Positions 34,814 through 43,785 of a DNA stretch of 64,000 nt are shown in pieces. The translations under genes were made by a program, and so were the position numbers. Numbering within the stretch: position 1 is the first letter of the stretch; each line of letters begins with the position of its first letter. The DNA is from an uncultured Bacteroidales bacterium (GTDB lineage: Bacteria > Bacteroidota > Bacteroidia > Bacteroidales > P3). The notes beneath the pieces are model-generated. The model searched no databases. It saw only the letters and a program-made list of their open reading frames with translations, and was not told the DNA's origin. Location: the NCBI GenBank assembly GCA_947168665.1, contig CAMVMX010000009.1:1-64000 (forward strand), written 5' to 3'.

Positions 34814-35578
34814 TTAAAGCGATGCCAGCGCAACCCTGGCTTTGCTCTCAACTTGGAGGGCTTCAGCCCTGAGCCGTGCAGTGAACCCACGACCCAGAGC
34901 GCGGAGGCCTTCAATCCCCGATTCAGGTGTGTCGGGGAAAGACTCTTCCTGCACGATGACGGGTTCGGCGCTGGCCGTCACATAGATTTCATGATGGATA
35001 ACGACCACAGGCTCTGCCGCCGCGGTCGGCTCGGTCTGAGTCATGTCGGCCTGAGGCTCAACCTCCTCTGCAGTGGGTTGCGGTGCGGGGGCGGTCTCGT
35101 CTTCCCTTGCCGGTTCGGAAAGGGTAGGGGAGGGGACGCGCGTTGTCGGCTTGGCCACAGCGCTCCTCTTTATTGTGGCCGCGACCGCCTCAGCCTGTGC
35201 CGTGGGAGCGTGCGTAGCAGTATATGTGCGAGTCATGCTGGGCTGCGGCAAAGTGACTTTGGCCACCATGGGGCTTTCCTCATAGCCTCCAAAGCCGAAC
35301 TGCCACACCCCAGCCAGCAGTATGCCGGCCGTGCATGCCGCCGCTGCCCACCGCCACAAGACTATGGCGCGGGGCTGCGTCCGCATAAGGCTCTCCTTGT
35401 CGGCATAGACCATCGGCTCGGCCTCCATTTTCAGGCTGGGGCTGTAGAGCGCAAGCTCCTCGGCCAGGTCGGGATGTTGCGCCGCAAAGGCCTCCACCGC
35501 TGCCCGTTGCTCCGCGTCCAGCTCGCCCTCGGCATAGCGGTAGAACCACTCTTCGTAATTATCACTTGTTATTGTCAT
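34814..35578 (-). CDS. Probable anti-sigma factor, single-pass membrane protein
   Basis: A 254-residue protein. The N-terminal region (YEEWFYRYAEGELDAEQRAAV) resembles the zinc-less anti-sigma / HtaA-type 'YxEGELdaeE' start of anti-sigma proteins. One transmembrane helix (WRWAAAACTAGILLAGVWQF) is at about 75-95, then a Thr/Pro/Glu-rich periplasmic stretch. It overlaps the ECF sigma gene by 17 bases, the strongest evidence for its role. It is expected to hold the sigma factor at the inner membrane until an envelope signal arrives. Confidence 0.7.
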   Translation of the reverse strand: MTITSDNYEEWFYRYAEGELDAEQRAAVEAFAAQHPDLAEELALYSPSLKMEAEPMVYADKESLMRTQPRAIVLWRWAAAACTAGILLAGVWQFGFGGYEESPMVAKVTLPQPSMTRTYTATHAPTAQAEAVAATIKRSAVAKPTTRVPSPTLSEPAREDETAPAPQPTAEEVEPQADMTQTEPTAAAEPVVVIHHEIYVTASAEPVIVQEESFPDTPESGIEGLRALGRGFTARLRAEALQVESKARVALASL

Positions 35579-36056
35579 AGCCTAAAGCGATTAATGTTTT
35601 TCTCATCGATACCCGTGCGCGGAAAAGATACACCGTCACTTGGCTTTCCGTCAGGTGCAGAATCTCGCCAATCTCACGGCAGTTGAATCCTTCCACATCC
35701 TTCAGCATCAAGGCTGACCGTTGAATCTCCGGCAGCCTTGCCGCAGCCTTCTGCAGCGCATCGCGCAAGTCAAAAGCCATGTCCGGCTCGGCCACCGTGT
35801 CCCCCTTCAGCGCGTCGGCGTTGTCCTCATGCACTTTTCGGTGGCGCAGTTGGCTTATGGTCCAGTTGTGGGCCACGGCCAGCAGGAACGACTTCCCCTT
35901 CTCGACACTCACTTGCTCTCGCTGCTCCCACAACGCGGCGAAAGCCTCCTGCACTCCGTCTTTGGCCATCTCGCTGTCGCTGCAACAGTGTACCGAAAAC
36001 CGGTACACATCGTCTGCCCATAGCTTCACCGTGTCGTTGTATTCTTTCCGTGTCAT
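35562..36056 (-). CDS. ECF-type RNA polymerase sigma factor
   Basis: A 164-residue sigma-70 family protein with region 2 (DDVYRFSVHCC, KDGVQEAFAALWEQ) and region 4 (LPEIQRSALMLKDVEGFNCREIG, then SQVTVYLFRARVSMRKTL). Start at the ATG at 36056; nine further upstream codons are open but add no homology. It is the first gene of the operon with the overlapping anti-sigma and the outer-membrane protein, so it probably controls these genes in response to an envelope signal. No TAnnTTTG box is visible upstream, as expected for a self-regulated ECF promoter. Confidence 0.9.
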   Translation of the reverse strand: MTRKEYNDTVKLWADDVYRFSVHCCSDSEMAKDGVQEAFAALWEQREQVSVEKGKSFLLAVAHNWTISQLRHRKVHEDNADALKGDTVAEPDMAFDLRDALQKAAARLPEIQRSALMLKDVEGFNCREIGEILHLTESQVTVYLFRARVSMRKTLIALGYDNNK

Positions 36057-36205
36057 TTGCCTAATAAACGCACCAGCGGGCAAAAAACTACAGCCTGTCG
36101 GAATTTTTTTTCATCAAAGAGAGTCCGCGCAAGGTGTGGTAGTCGTGCAGTGGGCTGAAAATCATGCGATAATCAAGCTGCTCGGTCGGAGTGAAAAAGT
36201 TTCAC

Positions 36206-37231
36206 TCAATGGGCTATCATCTGCATGATATCCTCCAAATGAGGTGTGAGGATGATTTCCGTGCGGCGGTTGGCGGCCTTGTTGGCGGCCGAGGTGTTAG
36301 GCTTTTTGGGGGCATACTCGCCGTGGCCGGCGGCCTCCACCCGCAGGGGGTTGATGGCGGGTCCCTCTTTCAAAAGCAATTTCACGATAGCGGTAGCCCG
36401 CATCACGCTCAGGTCCCAATTGTCCTTCACGGCTGTCGACCCCCTGTAGGCGTCGTTGTCCGTATGCCCCTCCACCATAATATTGAGGTCGGTGTGCACC
36501 TCCAGCTCCTTGGCCAGCCGTTTGATGGCCTCCACCCCCTTGGCCGACACTGTCCAGCTGCCGGGGGCAAACAGCAGCTTGTCTTCCATCGACACATACA
36601 CCTTCCCGTTTTTCGTTTCCACCTGCAACCCCTTGTCGGCAAAGCCCACCAAGGCCCGTGCCACCGCGCTCCGCAGGCTTTCCAGCTCCTTCTCTTTTGC
36701 TTGCAATGCCTGGGTGGCGTCGGTGGTGTTCTGCTCCAGCTCACGCTGGCGGCTCTCCAGTTCGCGCTGCTGGGTCAGCAGTGCCTGCTCCCTCACCTTG
36801 AAGGCCTTCTCCTTTTCGTTCAGCTCCCGTGTGCGCTGGCTCAGCAGGTTGTTCACCTTTGTCAGGTCGCGGCTTTTGCCCGTAAGCTGCTGCATATAAT
36901 TCTCCACCGTCGTGTCGTAGCGCAGCTGCAGCGCTGCATACGAGCGGTTGATGGAGGCCACCGTGGCCTCACATTCCTGGCGGGCGGTGGACAGGTCGCT
37001 CATCGCCACAGTCATGGCTTGCCCTTGGCGCACCAGCTCGGCGTTCTCCTCGCGCAGCTCCTGCAGCTCCTGTTTCGAAAGGTTCCATCCTTTCATGGCT
37101 TGGCTGTATTGCGACTGCAGCGATTCATACTCTCTCATCGATACGCACGAGGCGAACAGCAAGGCGGCAAGCGCCGCCACGGCGGCGGCATGGCAAATCG
37201 CCAGCGGCGAGGAATTCAGATGTTGTTTCAT
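36206..37231 (-). CDS. OmpA-family lipoprotein with coiled-coil stalk
   Basis: A 341-residue lipoprotein with lipobox FASC (Cys29). Residues about 35-195 form a long charged coiled coil (LSKQELQELREENAELV and Glu/Arg heptads). The C-terminal OmpA domain (about 210-330) has NIMVEGHTDN, NWDLSVMRATAIV and ANRRTEIIL, for binding peptidoglycan. It would tether the outer membrane to the wall. It lies 149 bases upstream of the ECF sigma gene on the same strand; whether it shares that transcript is unclear. Confidence 0.9.
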   Translation of the reverse strand: MKQHLNSSPLAICHAAAVAALAALLFASCVSMREYESLQSQYSQAMKGWNLSKQELQELREENAELVRQGQAMTVAMSDLSTARQECEATVASINRSYAALQLRYDTTVENYMQQLTGKSRDLTKVNNLLSQRTRELNEKEKAFKVREQALLTQQRELESRQRELEQNTTDATQALQAKEKELESLRSAVARALVGFADKGLQVETKNGKVYVSMEDKLLFAPGSWTVSAKGVEAIKRLAKELEVHTDLNIMVEGHTDNDAYRGSTAVKDNWDLSVMRATAIVKLLLKEGPAINPLRVEAAGHGEYAPKKPNTSAANKAANRRTEIILTPHLEDIMQMIAH

Positions 37232-37383
37232 GTTGGCATTGTTGGCGGAATGGCTCCGCAGGTTTACTCTATTGTTAATTCTCGAACCACCTTAACGCGC
37301 CGATTCGACAATTATTGTGTACATTACGGCACGGTTGGCGCCGCAAGGCCATTTTTCTGTTTTGTGGTATAATTATTTTTTTG

Positions 37384-37391
37384 TATTTTTG
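37384..37391 (+). promoter_or_regulatory. -7 promoter box for the ClC gene
   Basis: TATTTTTG followed by C, 17 bases before the chosen ATG at 37408; a near-leaderless transcript is predicted. Confidence 0.65.
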
Positions 37392-37407
37392 CAAATCATT
37401 TTTGGCC

Positions 37408-39210
37408 ATGTCAAAGTTCACTGCACTATATAAGAAGTTGTACATTTGGCGTTTGCACCATGTGTCGGAGCAGAGCTACCTGCTCATGCTCAGCGTGGTG
37501 GTGGGTGTGCTGAGCGGCTTGGCCGCCGTGCTGCTCAAAACGATTGTCCATCTCTCAGGCCGGTTCGTCATGGACCTCGGCGGCGCCCATTTCGCCACCG
37601 GTGGCGGCAACATGCTCATCCTTTTTGCCCCGCTGGTGGGCATCCTGCTCACCGTCCTCTTCGTCCGCTATGTGATCAAAGGTGACATCGGCCACGGCAT
37701 ACCCAGTGTGCTCCTCGCCATATCGCGCAAGAAAGGCACCCTTCCGCCCCGCAACATGTACTCCTCGCTGGTGGCCTCCACCCTCACGGTGGCCTTTGGC
37801 GGCAGCGTCGGTCTCGAAGCCCCGATTGCCTCGACGGGCAGCGCCATCGGGTCGAATGTGGGTCGCCTGTTCCACGTCAGCCCCCGCGGCGTGAAACTGC
37901 TGCTCGGCTGCGGCGCCGCCGGTGCCATAGCCGGCATCTTCAAAGCCCCGCTGGCTGGGGTGCTGTTCACCGTCGAGGTACTCATGTTCGACATGACGAT
38001 GACCACCGCCGTCCCTCTGCTCATCTCGGCCCTCTCGGCCTCCACCGTGGCTTACTTCCTCATGGGGCAGCAGGTTCAGTTTATATTCAAGGTGGCCGAA
38101 GACTTCACCCTGAGCCAGATTCCCTTCCTTGTCGTTCTGGGCATTTTCTGCGCCTTCAGCTCGGTCTACTTTCTGCGCTGCACAGACAAGGTCGAGTCTT
38201 GGTTTTCGCGCTCCCGCAGCTGGGTGCTGAAATGGATAGCGGGCGGTGTGGCTCTGGGAGTCATGATTTTCCTCTTCCCGCCCCTCTATGGCGAGGGTTA
38301 TTGGGCACTCACCGAGCTGCTCAACGGCAGCAACGACGACGCCCTCTTCGCCAGCAGCGTCTTCAACATCTTCCGCGACAACGGCTGGGTGGCCCTCATC
38401 ATCCTCTTCGGGCTCATCCTGCTCAAACCCGTGGCCACCGCCACCACCATCGGCAGTGGCGGTGTGGGCGGCACCTTCGGCCCCTCGCTGGTGGTGGGCG
38501 GATTGAGCGGCTATTTCATTGCCGCACTGGGCAACTATATAGGGTTGCCCACCCAGTCCACGGCCAATTTCGCCCTCGTGGGCATGGCCGCCGTCATGAC
38601 CGGCGTGATGCACGCCCCGTTCATGGGCGTGTTCCTCATAGCCGAAATTACGGGCGGCTACGCCCTCATGGTGCCACTTCTTATCACAGCCACAGTTACC
38701 TACATCTGCGTGCAGCCCTTCGAGAAACACTCCATCTACGCCCGCAAGCTGGCCGACAAAGGCGACCTCCTCACCCACAACAAGGATGCCTCGGCATGGC
38801 AACTCATGGACCTGAAGAAACTCATCGAAACCAACTTCGCCACCGTACCGGTTGACGGCACCCTGCGCGACGTGGTCAACGCCATCAAAAACTCCAAGCG
38901 CAACCTCTTCCCCGTCCTCGACAAGGAGGGCCACTTCCTCGGCCTCATCGTGATGGACGACCTCCGGCACCTTATTTTCGAGACCGAAATGTACGACTCC
39001 GTCACCATCAAGGAACTCATGATGACCTTCGACGACAAGGACATCATCCATCTCGACGACTCGCCCCTCGAGGTGGTGAAGAAATTCCAGCTGGGCAACC
39101 GATACAATCTGATTGTGGTCGACCAAAAAGGCAAGTATCAAGGATTCCTGTCGCGCGCCAACACTTTCTCTGCCTACCGGCGGTTTATTTCCGCCGCCTC
39201 CGAGGAGTGA
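37408..39210 (+). CDS. ClC-family chloride channel/exchanger with CBS pair
   Basis: A 600-residue membrane protein. ClC signatures: GHGIPSV (about 94-100), GSVGLEAP with the gating glutamate E137, the GAIAGIFKAPLAGVLFTVEV block and GSGGVGGTFGPS. The canonical Ser of GSGIP is His here. C-terminal residues about 490-600 carry two CBS domains (FATVPVDGTLRDVVNAI; IIHLDDSPLEVV), which bind nucleotides. It moves chloride, probably with proton counter-transport. I start at the ATG at 37408; the frame opens 31 codons earlier but the extension precedes the promoter. Confidence 0.92.
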   Translation: MSKFTALYKKLYIWRLHHVSEQSYLLMLSVVVGVLSGLAAVLLKTIVHLSGRFVMDLGGAHFATGGGNMLILFAPLVGILLTVLFVRYVIKGDIGHGIPSVLLAISRKKGTLPPRNMYSSLVASTLTVAFGGSVGLEAPIASTGSAIGSNVGRLFHVSPRGVKLLLGCGAAGAIAGIFKAPLAGVLFTVEVLMFDMTMTTAVPLLISALSASTVAYFLMGQQVQFIFKVAEDFTLSQIPFLVVLGIFCAFSSVYFLRCTDKVESWFSRSRSWVLKWIAGGVALGVMIFLFPPLYGEGYWALTELLNGSNDDALFASSVFNIFRDNGWVALIILFGLILLKPVATATTIGSGGVGGTFGPSLVVGGLSGYFIAALGNYIGLPTQSTANFALVGMAAVMTGVMHAPFMGVFLIAEITGGYALMVPLLITATVTYICVQPFEKHSIYARKLADKGDLLTHNKDASAWQLMDLKKLIETNFATVPVDGTLRDVVNAIKNSKRNLFPVLDKEGHFLGLIVMDDLRHLIFETEMYDSVTIKELMMTFDDKDIIHLDDSPLEVVKKFQLGNRYNLIVVDQKGKYQGFLSRANTFSAYRRFISAASEE

Positions 39211-39553
39211 CCGCCGCTTCCGTCCCCCCGTCCCGCCGGCAGTCCCCAATTGCTCCGCCATGCCCCGTCCCGGGGCTGCGGCCGCCTGCGCCAGTCCCCC
39301 GTCCAGACTTCGATGAAACTTCGTTGCGGGTTCACTCAAGGTCCGCTCGGCAGCCGGCATTTCTACCTCATTTCGACGGTCGTTCAACGGGCGGCGAACG
39401 AATATATGCCCGGCAGGCGCGGTTGGAATGTGGTGCGGCGGGCGAAGCTGCTGCCGCGGGACATGGGCGCGAGGGGCAGCGGCACGCTACCCCTCGGCGG
39501 CGAGGGGCTGCGGGGAGGATAAGTTTTTTTGTTGCGATGTCATGATTTTTTTG
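39211..39553. other. GC-rich gene-free stretch
   Basis: About 340 bases between the ClC stop and the promoter of the M28-like gene. Short open frames occur because of the very high GC content, but none has a credible start or protein character. I see no RNA gene, repeat or intrinsic terminator. Confidence 0.5.
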
Positions 39554-39561
39554 TATCTTTG
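39554..39561 (+). promoter_or_regulatory. -7 promoter box for the M28-like gene
   Basis: TATCTTTG followed by C, 82 bases upstream of the ATG at 39643. Confidence 0.7.
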
Positions 39562-39642
39562 CTTGATTGTATCATGCGCTTGTTGTGCATCAATCGTTTT
39601 ATTATCAGTGAAATAAATTATTATATAATAATTAAGATGCTC

Positions 39643-41160
39643 ATGAAAATGAAGAAGTTCTTTGCCTTGATGGCCGTTTTGGCCGTATTGGCCCCGAGCG
39701 TGGCCGGCGCACAGGGGGAGGAAACCAAGGACACTCTGCTCCGTGCCAATACCGACACACTGCTGAAGCATGTGCGTGTGCTGGCCTCGTCGCAATATGA
39801 GGGGAGAATGGCCGGCTCGCAGGCCTATCTGGATGCCGCCAACTATTGCGCGGCGGTGCTTTCCTCTTATGGCGTAAAGCCGTTCCAGGAGGAGTGGGGC
39901 CAGTATTTCCAAGTGGAGTATAACGAGATAGAGAATTGCAATTTCTATACTTATGTCAACACTTACGACGAGCGCGTGCAGTATGTGCTGGGGCGCGACT
40001 ATGTGTGCTCGAGTATGACGGGGCGCGGCTATACCAATGCCCCGGTGGTGTTCTGCGGATGGGGCATCGACCACCATTCGTTTGACGAGTATGGCAAGGT
40101 GGATGTGCGCGGCAAGGTGGTGCTCTGCCTGTCGGGGGTGCCTGAATTTTTGCCCGGCAAGATTACGGAGCCGTATGCCACCATGCGCGGCAAGGCCGAG
40201 GTGGCCCGCAAGCACGGGGCCGTGGGCCTGGTGTGCATCAACATGTCGGAGAGTTGCCGTCCGTATGAGGTTCAGCATCAGGCTTGGTGCGGCGAGGGTT
40301 CGCACCAGATGACGTTCCCGGTGGTGCAGCCCACCCGCGATATGGGCGCAGCCCTGCTGACCGACGAGCTGATGACGCTCGATTCGGTGGTCAGCGTGCT
40401 GCAGGACAAAATGGTCCCCCAGTCGTTCCATCTGCGCAAGAGTTTTGAAATCAACATCAACGCCAAATATCACCCCAATGCCACGACGGCCAATGTGGTG
40501 GGGGTGCTGCCCGGCCATGACCCCAAGCTGAGGAATGAGTATATCGTGGTGGGGGCGCACCTTGACCATGTCGGAATCCAGGGCAACACGTGCCTGTTTC
40601 CGGGGGCTAATGACAATGCCACGGGTGTGGCCGCCGTGCTGGAGGCCGCCCGGCTGCTGACGGTGAACGCCCCGAATGAGATTGAGTATAACAAACGTTC
40701 TATCTTGTTTGTCCTCTTTTCGGGTGGCGAGTTGCAGAATCTGGGTTCGAGCATCTTTGTGTCGAACTTCCCGAAACTGCGCAACGTAGAGTGCTTTATC
40801 GGTGCCGAGGCCATCGGGCAGGGCGACAGCATCCAGGTGCTGGGGAACAAGCGGTTTCCGCAGTTGTGGAACATCGCAGCCCGCAATGACTCGATTTCGA
40901 CCAAGAGTTTGGTGAAGGGTTACCGCACGCTGCCCAAAAGCTGTGCCGCCCCGTTCGCGCAGGTGGGCATCCCCTCGATTGTGTTCACCGGGTTTATGGG
41001 CAACCTGAACGACCATGTGCCGAGTGATATTTCGGAGAATGTGGACAGGGAGCTCATGACCAAGAATGCGAGCTTGATGGCCGAGGTGTTGTATGAGCTT
41101 TCGTTGGGCGACTATCAGGGCCGTTCGCAGCGGTCGAGACGTTTCACCTTTGACGAGTAG
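39643..41160 (+). CDS. Secreted M28-family peptidase homolog with PA domain; general-base Glu replaced
   Basis: A 505-residue exported protein (signal peptide MKMKKFFALMAVLAVLAPSVAGA). A PA insertion (RGKVVLCLSG, then RKHGAVGLVCIN) precedes the M28 core: GAHLDHVG and PGANDNATG hold metal-binding His and Asp. The usual catalytic Glu-Glu pair in FxxEExGL-x-GS reads FSGGELQNLGS, so the first (general base) Glu is Gly362 and only E363 remains. The later Asp ligand position reads IGAEAIG. A late His (NDHVPSD) is kept. Activity is therefore doubtful. ATG codons at 39637 and 39649 are alternatives. The following gene is the GldFG fusion. Confidence 0.8.
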   Translation: MKMKKFFALMAVLAVLAPSVAGAQGEETKDTLLRANTDTLLKHVRVLASSQYEGRMAGSQAYLDAANYCAAVLSSYGVKPFQEEWGQYFQVEYNEIENCNFYTYVNTYDERVQYVLGRDYVCSSMTGRGYTNAPVVFCGWGIDHHSFDEYGKVDVRGKVVLCLSGVPEFLPGKITEPYATMRGKAEVARKHGAVGLVCINMSESCRPYEVQHQAWCGEGSHQMTFPVVQPTRDMGAALLTDELMTLDSVVSVLQDKMVPQSFHLRKSFEININAKYHPNATTANVVGVLPGHDPKLRNEYIVVGAHLDHVGIQGNTCLFPGANDNATGVAAVLEAARLLTVNAPNEIEYNKRSILFVLFSGGELQNLGSSIFVSNFPKLRNVECFIGAEAIGQGDSIQVLGNKRFPQLWNIAARNDSISTKSLVKGYRTLPKSCAAPFAQVGIPSIVFTGFMGNLNDHVPSDISENVDRELMTKNASLMAEVLYELSLGDYQGRSQRSRRFTFDE

Positions 41161-41236
41161 CCGGGAGGCTGGAATGTCTGTAGGTGATAGATGACGATGT
41201 ATGGTACTGTTAATAAACTAATTTAAATTACTTGAC

Positions 41237-43705
41237 GTGTTCGCACTGTTTAAAAAAGAGCTGGCCAGCTTTTTCTCATCGTTGACGGGGTATCTGACCA
41301 TTGTGGTGTTTTTGGTGCTCACAGGTTTAATGCTGTGGGTGTTTAAGTCCGACTTCAACATTCTTGACTATGGCTATGCCGGGATGGATGGATTGTTTGT
41401 CATCGGGCCGTTCCTGTATTTGTTTCTCATTCCGGCCATCACGATGCGCATGTTTGCCGAGGAGAAGCGCAACGGCACGATGGAGCTGCTGCTGACCAAG
41501 CCGGTGAGCGAGATGACGCTGATTTGGGCCAAGTTCTTTGCTGGAGTGGTGCTGGTGGCCATTTCGCTGTTGCCCACGCTGGTGGGTTATTTCAGTGTGT
41601 GGGCGCTCGGCGACCCTGTGGGTAATATTGACACGGGCAGTGTGGTGGGTTCGTATTTGGGCTTGCTGCTGCTCGGGGCAGCCTTTGTGGCTATCGGCCT
41701 TTTTGCCAGTTCGCTCACAAATAACCAGATTGTGGCTTTCATCTTGGCCGCGCTGATGTGTGCTTTCATGCATCTGGGCTTTGAGGCCATCTGCCGTATG
41801 GGCTTTTTGGGCGGCGCCGAGTTGGTGGTGCGCCAGCTGGGCATGAGCTACCATTATGACTCGATAAGCCGCGGTGTGGTGGACAGTCGCGATGTGATTT
41901 ATTTTGCCAGTGTGACGGCGGTGTTCATGATGGCTACGCGCATTGTGCTGCAGAGCCGCAAGTGGCATGGCTGGCGGAATAAGAAGGATTTGCGTCGCGG
42001 ACATTGGATTGAGCTGGCGGCAGGGGTGTTGATTGTGGTGTTTGTGAATGTAATCGGTTACTATGTGTTCGGGCGGCTGGATCTGACTTCTGAGCGCCGT
42101 TATACGCTGTCGAAATCGACCAAGTCGATGCTGAAGAAGATTGACGAGCCGCTGCTGTACCGTGTGTATCTGGAGGGTGACCTCCCCTCCGATTTCAAAC
42201 GGCTGCAGAACGAGACCAAGGAGATGCTGAACCAGTTCCGCGCCTATAACAAGAATATTCAGTATGAGTTTGTGAACCCGAATAGTTTCGAGGACCCGAA
42301 GGAGCGGCAGGTGTTCTACCAGAAGTTGGCCCAGAAAGGCATCCAGCCCACGCAGATACAGGTAAGTACGGCAACGGGCTATTCGCAGCAGGTGCTGATA
42401 CCGGCGGCGGATGTGATATATAAGGGGCAGGAGACTTCCATCCAGCTGCTTCAGAGCCAGAAGTATGTGGACCAGGTGCAGCTGCTCAACAATTCGATAC
42501 AGAGTTTGGAGTATGTGTTGAGCAATGGCATCAGGGCTTTGTCGCGCGGACAGCGCTCTACGGTGGCTTTTTTGCGGGGCCACGGGGAGCTGGAGTTGCC
42601 CCACCTTTCGGATATGATAGGGTCGCTGTGGGAGTATTACACACTCGACACCGCCCGTATTGACGGCAATATCAACTCTCTCACCGCCCGCACCCAGAAT
42701 CCGGGCGATTCGGTCTACCGGTTCCGCAATAAGTATGATTTGATTATTATCGCAAAGCCCACAAAGCCATTCTCTGACCAGGATTTGTATATTCTGGACC
42801 AGTATGTGATGTATGGCGGGCGGTTGCTGTGGCTTGTGGATGCGCTCGATGCTGACATGGACAGCCTGGAGAATGCCGGACAGGCCGTGGCCACGAGGTT
42901 GCCGCTCAACATTGACGAGATGTTGTTCACTTATGGTGTTCGCGTCAATCCCGATTTGGCGATGGACATCCGTTGCCGCCCGGTTCCGATGAAGGTGGGT
43001 ATGGTTGGCGAGCAGGCTCAGATTCAGTTCCAGCCTTGGATGTATTTCCCGGAGATTGTTCCGCTCTCGCCCCATCCGGTGGTGCGCAACCTCGACCTGA
43101 TCAAGACTGACTTTGTCAGCAGTATTGACCTTATCGACAACGGAGTGGATAAGACTGTGCTGCTGGCCACATCCGAGTTCTCACGGGTGAAAAACGCTCC
43201 GGCCATATACGACCTGAACGAGGCCAAGATAGAGCCCGACCGCCGTCTCTTTAACCGTCAGAACATCCCGGTGGCGGTGTTGCTGGAGGGTCGCTTTAAG
43301 TCGGTGTTCCGCAACCGGCTGACACCCGATTTTGTGGAGATTCCGTCGATGGGCTACCGCGAGGAGAGCGACAGCACCCGGATGATTGTCTTCTCCGACG
43401 GCGACGTGATCAAGAACCGTTTCAACTTTAAGGACGGCACGGGCTACCCGTTGGGCTATGACTTCTACACCGAGACCATGTATGCCAACAAGGAGTTGCT
43501 GCTCAACTGCGTGGACTACCTGGTGGGCGACGAGGGCTCTATTGCCACCCGTAGCCGCAATATTAAAATAAGGAAATTGAATGTGATGAAGGTGAAGGAG
43601 GAACGCACCAAATACCAGATGCTAAATACCTTGCTCCCCGTGGGGCTGGTGGTGGTGGCCGGTGTGGCGATTATCCTGCTCCGCCGCCGCCGGTATAAGG
43701 CTTAG
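41237..43705 (+). CDS. GldF-GldG fusion: ABC permease plus GldG-like domain (GTG start)
   Basis: An 822-residue membrane protein. Residues about 1-240 are an ABC-2 permease like GldF (six helices; FAEEKRNGTMELLLTKPVSEM). A helix at about 258-280 then begins a GldG-like region (RRYTLSKSTKSMLKKIDEPL, VYLEGDLPSDFKRLQNETKEM) with a large extracytoplasmic domain and a final helix (about 795-815) ending RRRRYKA. In Flavobacterium GldF and GldG are separate and act with the ATPase GldA in the gliding/T9SS-linked transporter; no gldA is in this window. Only a GTG at 41237 is available as start. DUF4340 follows 80 bases later. Confidence 0.85.
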   Translation: MFALFKKELASFFSSLTGYLTIVVFLVLTGLMLWVFKSDFNILDYGYAGMDGLFVIGPFLYLFLIPAITMRMFAEEKRNGTMELLLTKPVSEMTLIWAKFFAGVVLVAISLLPTLVGYFSVWALGDPVGNIDTGSVVGSYLGLLLLGAAFVAIGLFASSLTNNQIVAFILAALMCAFMHLGFEAICRMGFLGGAELVVRQLGMSYHYDSISRGVVDSRDVIYFASVTAVFMMATRIVLQSRKWHGWRNKKDLRRGHWIELAAGVLIVVFVNVIGYYVFGRLDLTSERRYTLSKSTKSMLKKIDEPLLYRVYLEGDLPSDFKRLQNETKEMLNQFRAYNKNIQYEFVNPNSFEDPKERQVFYQKLAQKGIQPTQIQVSTATGYSQQVLIPAADVIYKGQETSIQLLQSQKYVDQVQLLNNSIQSLEYVLSNGIRALSRGQRSTVAFLRGHGELELPHLSDMIGSLWEYYTLDTARIDGNINSLTARTQNPGDSVYRFRNKYDLIIIAKPTKPFSDQDLYILDQYVMYGGRLLWLVDALDADMDSLENAGQAVATRLPLNIDEMLFTYGVRVNPDLAMDIRCRPVPMKVGMVGEQAQIQFQPWMYFPEIVPLSPHPVVRNLDLIKTDFVSSIDLIDNGVDKTVLLATSEFSRVKNAPAIYDLNEAKIEPDRRLFNRQNIPVAVLLEGRFKSVFRNRLTPDFVEIPSMGYREESDSTRMIVFSDGDVIKNRFNFKDGTGYPLGYDFYTETMYANKELLLNCVDYLVGDEGSIATRSRNIKIRKLNVMKVKEERTKYQMLNTLLPVGLVVVAGVAIILLRRRRYKA

Positions 43706-43785
43706 CCACCCTATGGTCGGCATGCCATTACAACCTTTGATTATTAAGTTCGAATGCAATCAATAAAACTAATAAGTTATTGCTG

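Noticed and set aside
36189..36207. Hairpin GAGTGAAA/TTTCACTC at the OmpA-lipoprotein stop codon
   Set aside because: Eight-bp stem without a T tract in either direction; too weak to call.
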